DNA of 5,313 nt from Anaerolineales bacterium. GTDB lineage: Bacteria > Chloroflexota > Anaerolineae > Anaerolineales > UBA6663. This document shows, piece by piece, positions 1 through 5,313 of the stretch. The first letter of the stretch is position 1. Each line of letters starts with the position of its first letter. The stretch is from positions 1-5,313 of the forward strand of contig JAEURL010000208.1 in the NCBI GenBank assembly GCA_016789165.1, read 5' to 3'. The position numbers and the translations under genes are program-made. The notes beneath the pieces are model-generated. The model made no database searches. It saw only the letters and a list, made by a program, of their open reading frames with translations, and had not been told where the DNA came from.

Positions 1-36
1 AAACGGGAAGCGTCGTATCCGCTTCCCGTTTTGTTT
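1..36 (+). terminator. Intrinsic (rho-independent) terminator of an upstream gene
   Basis: Bases 1-12 (AAACGGGAAGCG) and 20-31 (CGCTTCCCGTTT) are perfect reverse complements, giving a 12-bp stem with a 7-base loop (TCGTATC, 13-19). The 3' arm runs into the tract TTTTGTTT (29-36). A GC-rich stem followed by a T-run is the classic intrinsic terminator layout. The A-run on the left arm means it could also act, less strongly, on the minus strand. The stem begins at the first base of the window, so it may be longer. It presumably ends transcription of a gene to the left, but because it lies directly against the next gene's ribosome binding site it may also be part of that gene's leader. Confidence 0.85.
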
Positions 37-41
37 GGAGG
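37..41 (+). promoter_or_regulatory. Shine-Dalgarno sequence that fixes the first gene's start
   Basis: GGAGG lies 5 bases before the ATG at 47. An in-frame TTG at 35 would also open the frame, but it overlaps this GGAGG and has only the terminator T-tract upstream, so ATG 47 is the better start. Confidence 0.8.
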
Positions 42-46
42 TCGCC

Positions 47-1018
47 ATGACTGCTCTGACCACCCCCGTCCACCCCGCCTCCTCCAGCCGGCCCGCCCTG
101 CTGCGCCGGCTGTGGGCCACTAACTGGCCGCTGACCCTGACGGCGCTCGCCGGCCTGGCCCTGCTGGCGGCCACGGCCGCCCTGGCCTTGGTCGATCCGC
201 GCGTCATCGCTGGCGCGCCGGCCTGGGTCAAGCCCATGAAGTTCGCCATCTCCACCGCCGTCTACAGCCTGACGCTGGTCTGGATGCTCGGCTACGTCCA
301 GGGCCGGCAGCGCCTGGTGGCGGCGGCCGGCACGGTCACGGCCTTGGGCTTTGTGATCGAGCTGGTCCTGATCGTGCTGCAGGTGGGGCGCGGCGTGCGC
401 AGCCACTTCAACTTCAGCACGCCTCTGGACGGCGCCATCTTCAGCGTCATGGGCGCAACCATCGTCGTCGTCTGGCTGATGAACGCGCTGGCCGCCGGCC
501 TGGTCCTGCGCCAGAAATTCGCGGACCCCGCCTTCGCCTGGTCACTGCGCCTGGGCCTGCTCGTGACGCTCTACGGCGCGGCCGTGGCTTTTTTGATGAC
601 CAGCCCCACGCCGGTCCAACTGCAGGCGCTGCAAGCCGGCACCGCGCCGGCCTTCATCGGCGCGCACAGCGTGGGCGTGCCGGATGGCGGCGCCGGCCTG
701 CCCTTCCTGGGCTGGAGCACCACCGGCGGCGACCTGCGCATTGCGCACTTCGTGGGCCTGCACGCTCTGCAGATCGTGCCCCTGCTCGGCCTGCTCATCA
801 ACCGGAACTGGGCCGCCCTGGACGCGCGCCGGCGCACCGCCCTGGTGTGGACGGGCGGCCTGGGCTACCTGGGCCTGGCCATCCTGCTCACCTGGCAGGC
901 GCTGCGCGCCCAGCCCTTGCTCGCCCCGGACGCGCTGACGCTGGGCGCGCTGGCGGCGCTGATCACGGTTGTGGCGGGCGCGGGCGCCCTCATCGTCAAC
1001 GCCGGGCGGCGGGCGTAA
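47..1018 (+). CDS. Uncharacterised polytopic membrane protein, about eight helices
   Basis: The product has 323 residues. I do not recognise a named family, though it resembles conserved hypothetical integral membrane proteins of Gram-positive and other bacteria. Hydrophobic segments fall near residues 28-49, 64-82, 91-113, 130-154, 166-185, 234-252, 268-287 and 298-319. Conserved-looking polar motifs sit at segment edges: KPMKFAIS (62-69), RSHFN (118-122), a Gly/Pro-rich loop containing GAHSVG and GLPFLGWS (205-224), and GDLRIAHFVGLHALQ (228-242). His120, His207, His234 and His239 could bind a metal or haem, or serve in catalysis, but that is inference. There is no signal peptide and no soluble domain. 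The start at ATG 47 is chosen because GGAGG precedes it by 5 bases. The gene follows a terminator with no visible space for its own promoter. An ABA4-like gene follows 100 bases downstream on the same strand. Coding is secure from length, hydrophobic pattern and codon bias; function is unknown. Confidence 0.85.
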   Translation: MTALTTPVHPASSSRPALLRRLWATNWPLTLTALAGLALLAATAALALVDPRVIAGAPAWVKPMKFAISTAVYSLTLVWMLGYVQGRQRLVAAAGTVTALGFVIELVLIVLQVGRGVRSHFNFSTPLDGAIFSVMGATIVVVWLMNALAAGLVLRQKFADPAFAWSLRLGLLVTLYGAAVAFLMTSPTPVQLQALQAGTAPAFIGAHSVGVPDGGAGLPFLGWSTTGGDLRIAHFVGLHALQIVPLLGLLINRNWAALDARRRTALVWTGGLGYLGLAILLTWQALRAQPLLAPDALTLGALAALITVVAGAGALIVNAGRRA

Positions 1019-1118
1019 AGTAAGGTATCGCGCGCCGGTTTTCGTCCTGGAGACCACCGCGGCCGCACGCGGGCCTCCGCCGGCGCCGGGTTCTCTGAGC
1101 GCTCTACAGGTCAACACC
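1019..1118 (+). other. Intergenic gap before the ABA4-like gene
   Basis: This 100-base gap holds no clear promoter or terminator. A 5-bp stem (CCGCG at 1057-1061 with CGCGG at 1068-1072) and the 10-base palindrome CCGGCGCCGG (1080-1089) are visible, but neither is followed by a T-run, and such short GC inverted repeats are expected by chance at this base composition. The gap is short enough for co-transcription of the two flanking genes, but this is not shown. Confidence 0.4.
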
Positions 1119-1586
1119 ATGCCCTTTGAAACCGTCTTCTCTCTCGCCAACCTGGTCGCCTTGCCGTTCTGGGTGCTGATGATCGGCCTGCCCCACTGGC
1201 GCTGGACGCGCCGGCTGATGGAGGGCCTCGGGCCGGTGCTGGCCCTGGCCCTGATCTACGCTGGCCTGCTGGTCAGCCAGGTTGCGGCGCCGGACGGCGG
1301 GGACCTGGTGGCCGGCCTGGCCAACCCCAGCGCCGCCGGCATCGCGGCCCTGCTCGGGAGCCCGGCCGGCGCCACGATCGCCTGGGTGCACTTCCTGGCC
1401 TTCGACCTGTTCGTGGGGCGCTGGGCCTACCTGGACAGCCGCGAGCGCGGCCTCTCGGCCTGGCTGGCCTCGCCGGCCCTGGTCTTCGTCCTGATGGCCG
1501 GCCCCCTGGGCCTGCTGCTCTACCACCTGGCGCGGCAAATTGGACGGCGGCCGAGGCGCACCCCGCCGCCGGGCGCGGCCGTATGA
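1119..1586 (+). CDS. ABA4-like (DUF4281) small integral membrane protein
   Basis: The product has 155 residues, a typical length for bacterial ABA4-like proteins. The family takes its name from plant ABA4, needed to make the carotenoid neoxanthin; the role of bacterial members is not established. Four hydrophobic segments lie near residues 7-24, 38-55, 85-100 and 116-136. Family-typical features are the PHWRWTRRL stretch after helix 1 (25-33), the central AWVHFLAFDLFVGRW motif (88-102) with His91, Asp96 and Arg101, and a closing GPLGLLLYHLAR (128-139). The C-terminus is a basic, Pro-rich tail. The start at ATG 1119 is chosen because it opens directly into the first hydrophobic helix; a weak AGG (1108-1110) lies 8 bases upstream. 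The open frame extends back to 969, but that extension is hydrophilic and would overlap the preceding gene. Family assignment is from recalled motifs and is fairly firm. A carotenoid role is conjecture, as no other carotenoid gene is in view. Confidence 0.82.
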   Translation: MPFETVFSLANLVALPFWVLMIGLPHWRWTRRLMEGLGPVLALALIYAGLLVSQVAAPDGGDLVAGLANPSAAGIAALLGSPAGATIAWVHFLAFDLFVGRWAYLDSRERGLSAWLASPALVFVLMAGPLGLLLYHLARQIGRRPRRTPPPGAAV

Positions 1587-1599
1587 CCCCGCTATGACC
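1582..1599 (+). repeat. Short direct repeat TATGACC, 11-base period
   Basis: TATGACC occurs at 1582-1588 and again at 1593-1599. The 11-base spacing is about one helical turn, the layout expected of a dimer or tandem binding site. The first copy overlaps the stop codon of the ABA4-like gene. With only 7 bases per copy, chance is a real alternative. Confidence 0.25.
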
Positions 1600-1628
1600 T
1601 CCAGCACTAGAGGGGGTGACCAATCAGT

Positions 1629-1679
1629 CGCTATTCTGAAACCGTTCAGCTGGGAGGACCTTGGATGACCGCTATTCTG
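1629..1679 (+). repeat. 10-base direct repeat flanking the ATPase start
   Basis: CGCTATTCTG occurs at 1629-1638 and 1670-1679, 41 bases apart start to start. The downstream copy is inside the ATPase coding sequence (codons 2-5) and the upstream copy is in the leader or promoter region. Flanks are also similar (GAAACC against GGAAGCC), so it may be a small local duplication or a paired protein site. Confidence 0.35.
1632..1637 (+). promoter_or_regulatory. Possible -10 box for the ABC exporter operon
   Basis: TATTCT fits the TANNNT -10 pattern. Transcription from it would start near 1644 and leave a leader of about 20 bases that still includes the Shine-Dalgarno GGGAGG (1652-1657). No convincing -35 box lies 16-18 bases upstream. 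A 5-bp inverted repeat, CTGAA(ACCG)TTCAG at 1636-1649, overlaps the predicted start site and could be an operator half-pair. All of this is inferred from position and pattern. Confidence 0.3.
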
Positions 1680-2609
1680 GAAGCCCAAAACCTGGTCAAG
1701 CATTACGGCGACGTCCGGGCCGTGACCGGCATCTCGTTTTCTATCGCCGCCGGCGAGATCTTCAGCCTGCTCGGCCCAAACGGGGCCGGCAAATCCACCA
1801 CCATCGCCATGCTCTCGACGCTCTACGCGCCCACCAGCGGCGACGCCCTGATCGGCGGGCATTCGGTGACGCGCGCGCCGATGCAGGTGCGCGGCCTGAT
1901 CGGCGTGGTGCCGCAGGACCTGGCGCTCTACGAAGACCTGACGGCGCGCGAAAACCTCACCTTCTGGGGGCAGATGTACGGGATGGCCGGCGGCGCGCTG
2001 AAGCGCCGCAGCGATGAAGTGCTGGCTCAAATCGGCCTGACCGACAAGGCCAACAAACCGGTCAAAACCTTCTCAGGCGGCATGAAGCGCCGTGTCAACA
2101 TCGGCGTCGGCCTGCTGCACAAACCGCAGCTGCTCTTCATGGACGAGCCGACGGTGGGCATCGACCCGCAGAGCCGGCGCGCCATCCTGGACATGGTCAA
2201 GGACCTCAACCGCCAGGGCATGAGCGTGTTGTACACCACCCACTACATGGAAGAGGCGGCCGAGCTTTCCGACCGGGTCGGCATCATCGACCACGGCCAG
2301 CTGATCGCCTTGGGCACCCAGGCCGAGCTCACCCAGCAGGTGGGCGGCCATGACACCCTGCGCCTGCACGTTGGCGAGGACCAGAACGCCGAGCGCCTGG
2401 CCGAGGCCCTGCGCGGCCTGCCGGGCGTGATCCAGGCCTCGGCCACGGATCACGAGGTGGCCGTCATCGTGCCCGAGGCCGCCGACGCGCTGGCCCCGAT
2501 CGTGGCCAAGGCCGGCGAGGCGGGCCTGAAGATCAAGTCGGTGGACATTGAGGAGCCCAACCTCGAGGCCGTCTTCCTGCACCTGACCGGCCGGGCGCTG
2601 CGCGACTGA
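1665..2609 (+). CDS. ABC exporter ATP-binding protein (DrrA/CcmA-type, DUF4162 C-terminus)
   Basis: This 314-residue cytoplasmic ATPase powers an ABC-2 type exporter. All catalytic motifs are present and intact: Walker A GPNGAGKST (37-45), Q-loop Gln84 in VVPQD, signature FSGGMKRR (136-143), Walker B LLFMDEP (156-162) with catalytic Glu161, D-loop GIDP (165-168) and H-loop His193. The non-canonical but common SGGM in the signature is typical of the daunorubicin-resistance/multidrug ATPase subfamily. Residues from about 225 to 314 form the extra C-terminal domain seen in such proteins, ending in the characteristic EPNLEAVFLHLTGRALRD stretch. The start at ATG 1665 is supported by GGGAGG (1652-1657) 7 bases upstream. 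Two permease genes follow on the same strand after 54 bases, so the three very likely form one operon and one transporter. The substrate cannot be read from the ATPase; drugs, lipids and peptides are all possible. Confidence 0.96.
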   Translation: MTAILEAQNLVKHYGDVRAVTGISFSIAAGEIFSLLGPNGAGKSTTIAMLSTLYAPTSGDALIGGHSVTRAPMQVRGLIGVVPQDLALYEDLTARENLTFWGQMYGMAGGALKRRSDEVLAQIGLTDKANKPVKTFSGGMKRRVNIGVGLLHKPQLLFMDEPTVGIDPQSRRAILDMVKDLNRQGMSVLYTTHYMEEAAELSDRVGIIDHGQLIALGTQAELTQQVGGHDTLRLHVGEDQNAERLAEALRGLPGVIQASATDHEVAVIVPEAADALAPIVAKAGEAGLKIKSVDIEEPNLEAVFLHLTGRALRD

Positions 2610-2663
2610 TGACCACCGCCGGCCGCCGACCACCCGTCGTCGGTCGTCAAGGCGAGATTGACC

Positions 2664-3908
2664 ATGCGCAAAATCCTCCTGATCGGTTTCAAAGACGTCA
2701 CCCTGGCCTTCCGCGACCGGGCGGCCCTGATCCTGATGCTGGCCGCGCCCTTTGTGCTCACCCTCGGCCTGGGTATGGTCACCGGGCGCTTCTCCGGCAA
2801 CAGCACCAGCGGCGTGAGCGATATCCCGGTGGTCGTCGTCAACCAGGACGCCGGTGATCTCGGCCAGGCCCTGGTGGACGTGCTCAACTCGGCCGACCTG
2901 GCCGACCTGCTGGCGCCGACGGCCGCCGGCGATTCGGCCGCCGCCCGGCAGGCCGTGGACGCCGACGAGGCCGCTATCGCCGTGATCATCCCGGCCGGCT
3001 TCACAGACAGCATCATCCCGCCTCAAGGCGCCGCCGCCGCGGACGCCGTCCAGATCGAACTGTACGTCAACCCCACCCGGCCCACCAGCGCCGGCGTGGT
3101 GCAGGCGGTGGTGGACGAATATCTGAGCCGCGTGGAAGTGGGCCGTGTGGCCGGCACCGTGGCCGTGACGCAGTTGGTGGCCAGCGGCCGGATTGCGCCG
3201 CAGGCGGCGGCAGCGGCCGGCCAGGAGCTGGGCCAGCGCCAGGCGGCCGAGGCCGCCGCGCCCATCCGTCTCCAGGCGAGCACGGCCGGCCAAGCGGCCC
3301 AGCGCTTCGACGTGTTGGCATACCTGGCCCCCGGCATGGCTCTGATGTTCCTGATGTACACGGTGGCCAACGGCGGGCGCAGCCTGCTCACCGAGCGCGC
3401 CCAGGGCACCCTGCCGCGCCTGCTCGTCTCGCCCACCGCCACCGCCCAGGTGCTGGCCGGCAAGGTCTTCGGCATCTTTCTGACCGGCGTGGCCCAGATG
3501 ACGATCCTGATCGCGGGCAGCACCCTGCTCTTCAACCTGCAGTGGGGCGACCCGCTGGCCGTGGCTGCCCTGGTGGGCGCGGCCGTCGTCGGGGCCACCG
3601 GCTGGGGCTTGCTGATCACGGCCATAGCCAAGAGCCCGTCGCAGGTGTCCAGCCTGGGCTCGGCCATCATGCTCACCTTCGGCATCCTGGGCGGCAGCTT
3701 CATCAGCCTGAGCACCCTGCCGGCTTGGGTGCAGGCCATCAGCAAGATCACGCCCAACGCCTGGGGCCTGGAAGGCTTTACGGCCCTGGCCCTCGGCGGC
3801 GGCCTGCCCGAGGTCGCCCTGCCGATCGCGGCCCTGCTGGTGATGGGCGCCGTGCTCTTCGGCGCCGCCGTGCTGCTGTTCAACCGGCAGGGGCTGGTGC
3901 AGCGGTAG
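2664..3908 (+). CDS. ABC-2 type exporter permease, first of two
   Basis: This 414-residue permease has the ABC2_membrane_3/YhgE-like layout. One N-terminal helix (about 20-40) follows a cytoplasmic amphipathic start (RKILLIGFKDVTLAFRDR). A large extracytoplasmic domain (about 41-216) carries VVVVNQDAGDLG (56-67) and the family IIPAGF motif (108-113). About five more helices follow (near 218-238, 266-292, 297-321, 329-349 and 384-406). The cytoplasmic-loop motif ER..GTLPRLLVSP (244-257) is the usual contact region with the ATPase. An Ala/Gln-rich stretch (about 178-213) before the second helix may be a flexible or helical linker. ATG 2664 is preferred over an in-frame TTG at 2658; AAGGCGAG at 2649-2656 is a modest ribosome binding site. 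It should pair with the following permease to form the transmembrane pore. Family assignment is firm; substrate is unknown. Confidence 0.94.
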   Translation: MRKILLIGFKDVTLAFRDRAALILMLAAPFVLTLGLGMVTGRFSGNSTSGVSDIPVVVVNQDAGDLGQALVDVLNSADLADLLAPTAAGDSAAARQAVDADEAAIAVIIPAGFTDSIIPPQGAAAADAVQIELYVNPTRPTSAGVVQAVVDEYLSRVEVGRVAGTVAVTQLVASGRIAPQAAAAAGQELGQRQAAEAAAPIRLQASTAGQAAQRFDVLAYLAPGMALMFLMYTVANGGRSLLTERAQGTLPRLLVSPTATAQVLAGKVFGIFLTGVAQMTILIAGSTLLFNLQWGDPLAVAALVGAAVVGATGWGLLITAIAKSPSQVSSLGSAIMLTFGILGGSFISLSTLPAWVQAISKITPNAWGLEGFTALALGGGLPEVALPIAALLVMGAVLFGAAVLLFNRQGLVQR

Positions 3909-3914
3909 TCGTCT

Positions 3915-3934
3915 GGGCGGCCGGCCGGCCGCCC
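3915..3934. repeat. 20-base perfect palindrome between the two permease genes
   Basis: Bases 3915-3934 (GGGCGGCC, GGCC, GGCCGCCC) equal their own reverse complement, so as RNA they can fold into a strong all-GC stem of about 8 bp with a 4-base loop. It occupies nearly half of the 43-base gap. There is no T-run after it, so it is not a normal terminator. It may stabilise the mRNA end or lower expression of the second permease, or simply reflect GGCC-rich composition. Confidence 0.6.
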
Positions 3935-3951
3935 GCCTGTGAGAACTCGCC

Positions 3952-5130
3952 ATGACCAAGATCTTCGCCCTCGCCTGGAAAGACACGCTTCTGCGCTTCG
4001 CCAGCCGCTCCGAGCTGCTGTTCTTCATCATCCTGCCGCTGGTCTTTACCTTCATCCTGGGCGGCGGCTTCAACCCCGGCCAGGCGGACAGCCGGGTGCG
4101 CGTCCTGGTGGTGGACGAGGCCGGCAGCGCGCTGGCCCGGGAGGTGCTGGACGCCCTGGCCGCCTCCACCGCCGTGCGCCCGGACGTGCAGCCGCGCGCC
4201 GCGGCCGAAGAGCAGTTTACGGACCGGCAGGCCGCGGCCCTGCTGATCATCCCGGCCGGCTTCGCGCAGGGCGGCGAACTGGAGCTGCGCCAGCAGCCCA
4301 ACAACCTGAACGCTCAGGTGGCCGAGCGCGCCGTGCGGGCCGTGATCGGCCGGGTGGGCCAGGCCCTGACCGTGGCCGCCAGCAGCACGGCCGAGGCGGA
4401 AAGCCGGCAGCCTTTCGCCGCCGCCGCTGACCGGCAGGCCTACTTCGACGCGGCGCTGGCGCAGGCCGAGACCCTCTTCACCGAGGCGCCGGCGCGCGTG
4501 ACCGTGACGCGCGCCACTACCCAGGACCCCGTGGACTACGATCCGGCCGCCAACGCCTCAGCCGGCCAGCTCATCACCTGGGTCTTCATCCCCCTGCTCG
4601 GGCTCTCCGGCCTGTTCGCCTTCGAGCGCCAGCAGGGCACCCTGCGCCGGCTGCTGGTGACGCCCACCCAGCGCGGCACGCTGCTGGCCGGCACCATCGC
4701 CGGCCAGGTGACCCTGGCCCTGGTCCAGATGACGCTGCTGGTGGTCTGCGGGGCCGTGTTCATGGGCCTGGGCTGGGCCCGCGCGCCGCTCGGCCTGGCG
4801 CTGCTGATGGTGGCCTTCGCGCTGGCGGCGGCGGCGCTGGGCACAGCGCTGGGCACCTTCGTCAAATCCGAGAACCAGGCCAGCGGCCTGAGCATGATGC
4901 TGGGCATGGCCATGGCCCTGCTGGGCGGCTGCTGGTACCCGATCGAACTCTTCCCGGAGGCGGTGCGCACCGCGGCCAAGCTCCTGCCGACCACCTGGGC
5001 CATGCAGGGCCTGCTGGACCTGGTGCTGCGCGGCCAGGACGTGCCGGGCGTGCTGCTGGAGGCCGGCGTGCTGGCCGGCTTCGCGGCCGTGTTCTTCGCC
5101 GTGGGCGTGGCGCGCTTCCGCTATGAGTAG
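3952..5130 (+). CDS. ABC-2 type exporter permease, second of two
   Basis: This 392-residue permease is paralogous to the preceding one. It opens with ALAWKDTLLRFASRSELL and a first helix (about 21-37). An extracytoplasmic domain (about 38-204) follows, containing VLVVDEAG (51-58) and LIIPAGF (97-103). Five further helices lie near 206-224, 241-268, 272-300, 306-327 and 365-386. The ATPase-contact motif ERQQGTLRRLLVTP is at 225-238, and GGCWYPIELFPE (325-336), in the loop before the last helix, is typical of ABC-2 permeases. ATG 3952 opens directly into the family N-terminus; the ribosome binding site is weak (GAGAA at 3941-3945), so expression may rely partly on coupling from upstream. It probably forms a heterodimeric pore with the first permease. 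Its last codons overlap a possible ATG (5123) of the next gene. Confidence 0.94.
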   Translation: MTKIFALAWKDTLLRFASRSELLFFIILPLVFTFILGGGFNPGQADSRVRVLVVDEAGSALAREVLDALAASTAVRPDVQPRAAAEEQFTDRQAAALLIIPAGFAQGGELELRQQPNNLNAQVAERAVRAVIGRVGQALTVAASSTAEAESRQPFAAAADRQAYFDAALAQAETLFTEAPARVTVTRATTQDPVDYDPAANASAGQLITWVFIPLLGLSGLFAFERQQGTLRRLLVTPTQRGTLLAGTIAGQVTLALVQMTLLVVCGAVFMGLGWARAPLGLALLMVAFALAAAALGTALGTFVKSENQASGLSMMLGMAMALLGGCWYPIELFPEAVRTAAKLLPTTWAMQGLLDLVLRGQDVPGVLLEAGVLAGFAAVFFAVGVARFRYE

Positions 5131-5158
5131 CCCGGCCGCCGCGCCCCCGCCGATGCGT

Positions 5159-5164
5159 TACAAT
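5159..5164 (+). promoter_or_regulatory. Possible -10 box for leaderless transcription of the last gene
   Basis: TACAAT, one base off the TATAAT consensus, ends 6 bases before ATG 5171. Transcription would then start at or next to the A of that ATG, giving a leaderless mRNA. No ribosome binding site lies before ATG 5171, which agrees with this. No -35 box is visible upstream in the GC-rich sequence. Inferred from pattern and spacing only. Confidence 0.5.
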
Positions 5165-5170
5165 CCCGCC

Positions 5171-5313
5171 ATGCCCCCCCGCCGGCACTTCAGCCTGATC
5201 GACCTCACCGGCGTCTTCACCGTCGCCGCCGTCGCCGTGATCAGCTTCATCTCGATCGACGATGTGGCGGCCCGCTGGACCAGCCTGACCTTGATGCTGG
5301 CGTTTGCGGGCCT
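5171..5313 (+). CDS. N-terminus of a membrane protein, cut by the window end; possibly a sensor kinase
   Basis: Only 47 residues are visible and the frame is open to the last base. The start MPPRRHFSLIDL leads into a hydrophobic helix (about 9-29), then a short DDVAAR turn and the start of a second helix (36 onwards), so this is the beginning of a multi-helix membrane protein with a basic cytoplasmic N-terminus. Three in-frame ATGs exist: 5123 (overlapping the preceding stop by 8 bases), 5153 and 5171. I prefer 5171 because the basic N-terminus directly precedes the helix and a TACAAT box lies 6 bases upstream. ATG 5123 would add a Pro/Ala-rich leader and would allow translational coupling. 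A histidine kinase with a membrane sensor region is a reasonable guess beside an exporter cassette, but no kinase motif is visible. That the frame is coding is supported by codon bias and hydrophobic pattern. Confidence 0.65.
   Translation, partial: MPPRRHFSLIDLTGVFTVAAVAVISFISIDDVAARWTSLTLMLAFAG

Noticed and set aside
35..46. TTG 35 as the start of the first membrane protein
   Set aside because: It would place the GGAGG inside the coding sequence with only terminator T-tract upstream; ATG 47 has ideal spacing.
1057..1089. Small GC inverted repeats (CCGCG/CGCGG and CCGGCGCCGG) as a terminator between the first two genes
   Set aside because: Stems of only about 5 bp, no following T-run, and such palindromes are frequent by chance in this base composition.
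969..1118. A 50-codon N-terminal extension of the ABA4-like protein starting at GTG 969
   Set aside because: It would overlap the preceding gene, its translation is hydrophilic and unlike the family, and ATG 1119 leads directly into the first helix.
1104..2030. A 308-codon open frame on the minus strand opposite the ABA4-like gene and the ATPase
   Set aside because: Low-complexity Gly/Arg/Gln-rich translation with no recognisable motif, opposite genes with clear family motifs. It is a GC-bias shadow.
2610..2663. Hairpin CGACC/GGTCG in the gap between the ATPase and the first permease
   Set aside because: Only 5 bp with a 10-base loop and no T-run, in a short within-operon gap; no reason to assign function.
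2073..4304. A 743-codon open frame on the minus strand running opposite the ATPase and both permeases
   Set aside because: It crosses three well-supported genes and two gaps. Its translation is a low-complexity Gly/His/Gln/Arg-rich mix with no domain, as expected from the complement of GC-biased codons.
1..5313. CRISPR array, insertion sequence, tRNA or other mobile or RNA element
   Set aside because: No regularly spaced repeats, no transposase or integrase coding, no terminal inverted repeats with target duplication, and no tRNA-like cloverleaf recognised by eye.

Overview
This is a GC-rich window (well over 60% G+C by eye, with strong G/C preference at third codon positions). It is densely packed, and every gene lies on the + strand. 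The codon style, the actinobacteria- or Chloroflexi-like exporter proteins and the ABA4-like protein fit a high-GC environmental bacterium. I lean towards Chloroflexota (Anaerolineae/Caldilineae-like), but this is an impression from protein style and no marker gene in the window proves it.

Layout. Bases 1-36 form a near-perfect intrinsic terminator that ends an upstream gene outside the window. Immediately after its T-tract come a Shine-Dalgarno sequence and a gene for an uncharacterised, roughly eight-helix membrane protein (47-1018). A 100-base gap leads to a gene for a small ABA4-like (DUF4281) membrane protein (1119-1586). A 78-base gap with short direct repeats and a possible -10 element then precedes a three-gene ABC exporter cassette: an ATPase with a DUF4162-type C-terminal domain (1665-2609) and two paralogous ABC-2 permeases (2664-3908 and 3952-5130). 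A 20-base perfect palindrome sits in the 43-base gap between the permeases. The last 143 bases or more open another gene (5171 to the window end, possibly starting at 5123), of which only an N-terminus with membrane helices is visible.

How the genes work together. The ATPase and the two permeases should form one drug/lipid-type exporter of the DrrAB/YbhFSR kind, with the ATPase driving a permease heterodimer. The substrate cannot be read from the sequence. The truncated last gene could be a membrane sensor kinase, because exporter cassettes of this kind often sit beside two-component genes, but no kinase domain is in view. The first two genes encode membrane proteins with conserved-looking His-containing motifs and may form a separate unit. 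Their biochemical role in bacteria is not known to me.

I did not find a CRISPR array, mobile element, tRNA, rRNA or any clearly new multi-gene system. The points most worth a second look are the uncharacterised membrane protein paired with an ABA4 homologue, the terminator butted directly against a start site, and a TACAAT box placed for leaderless transcription of the last gene.
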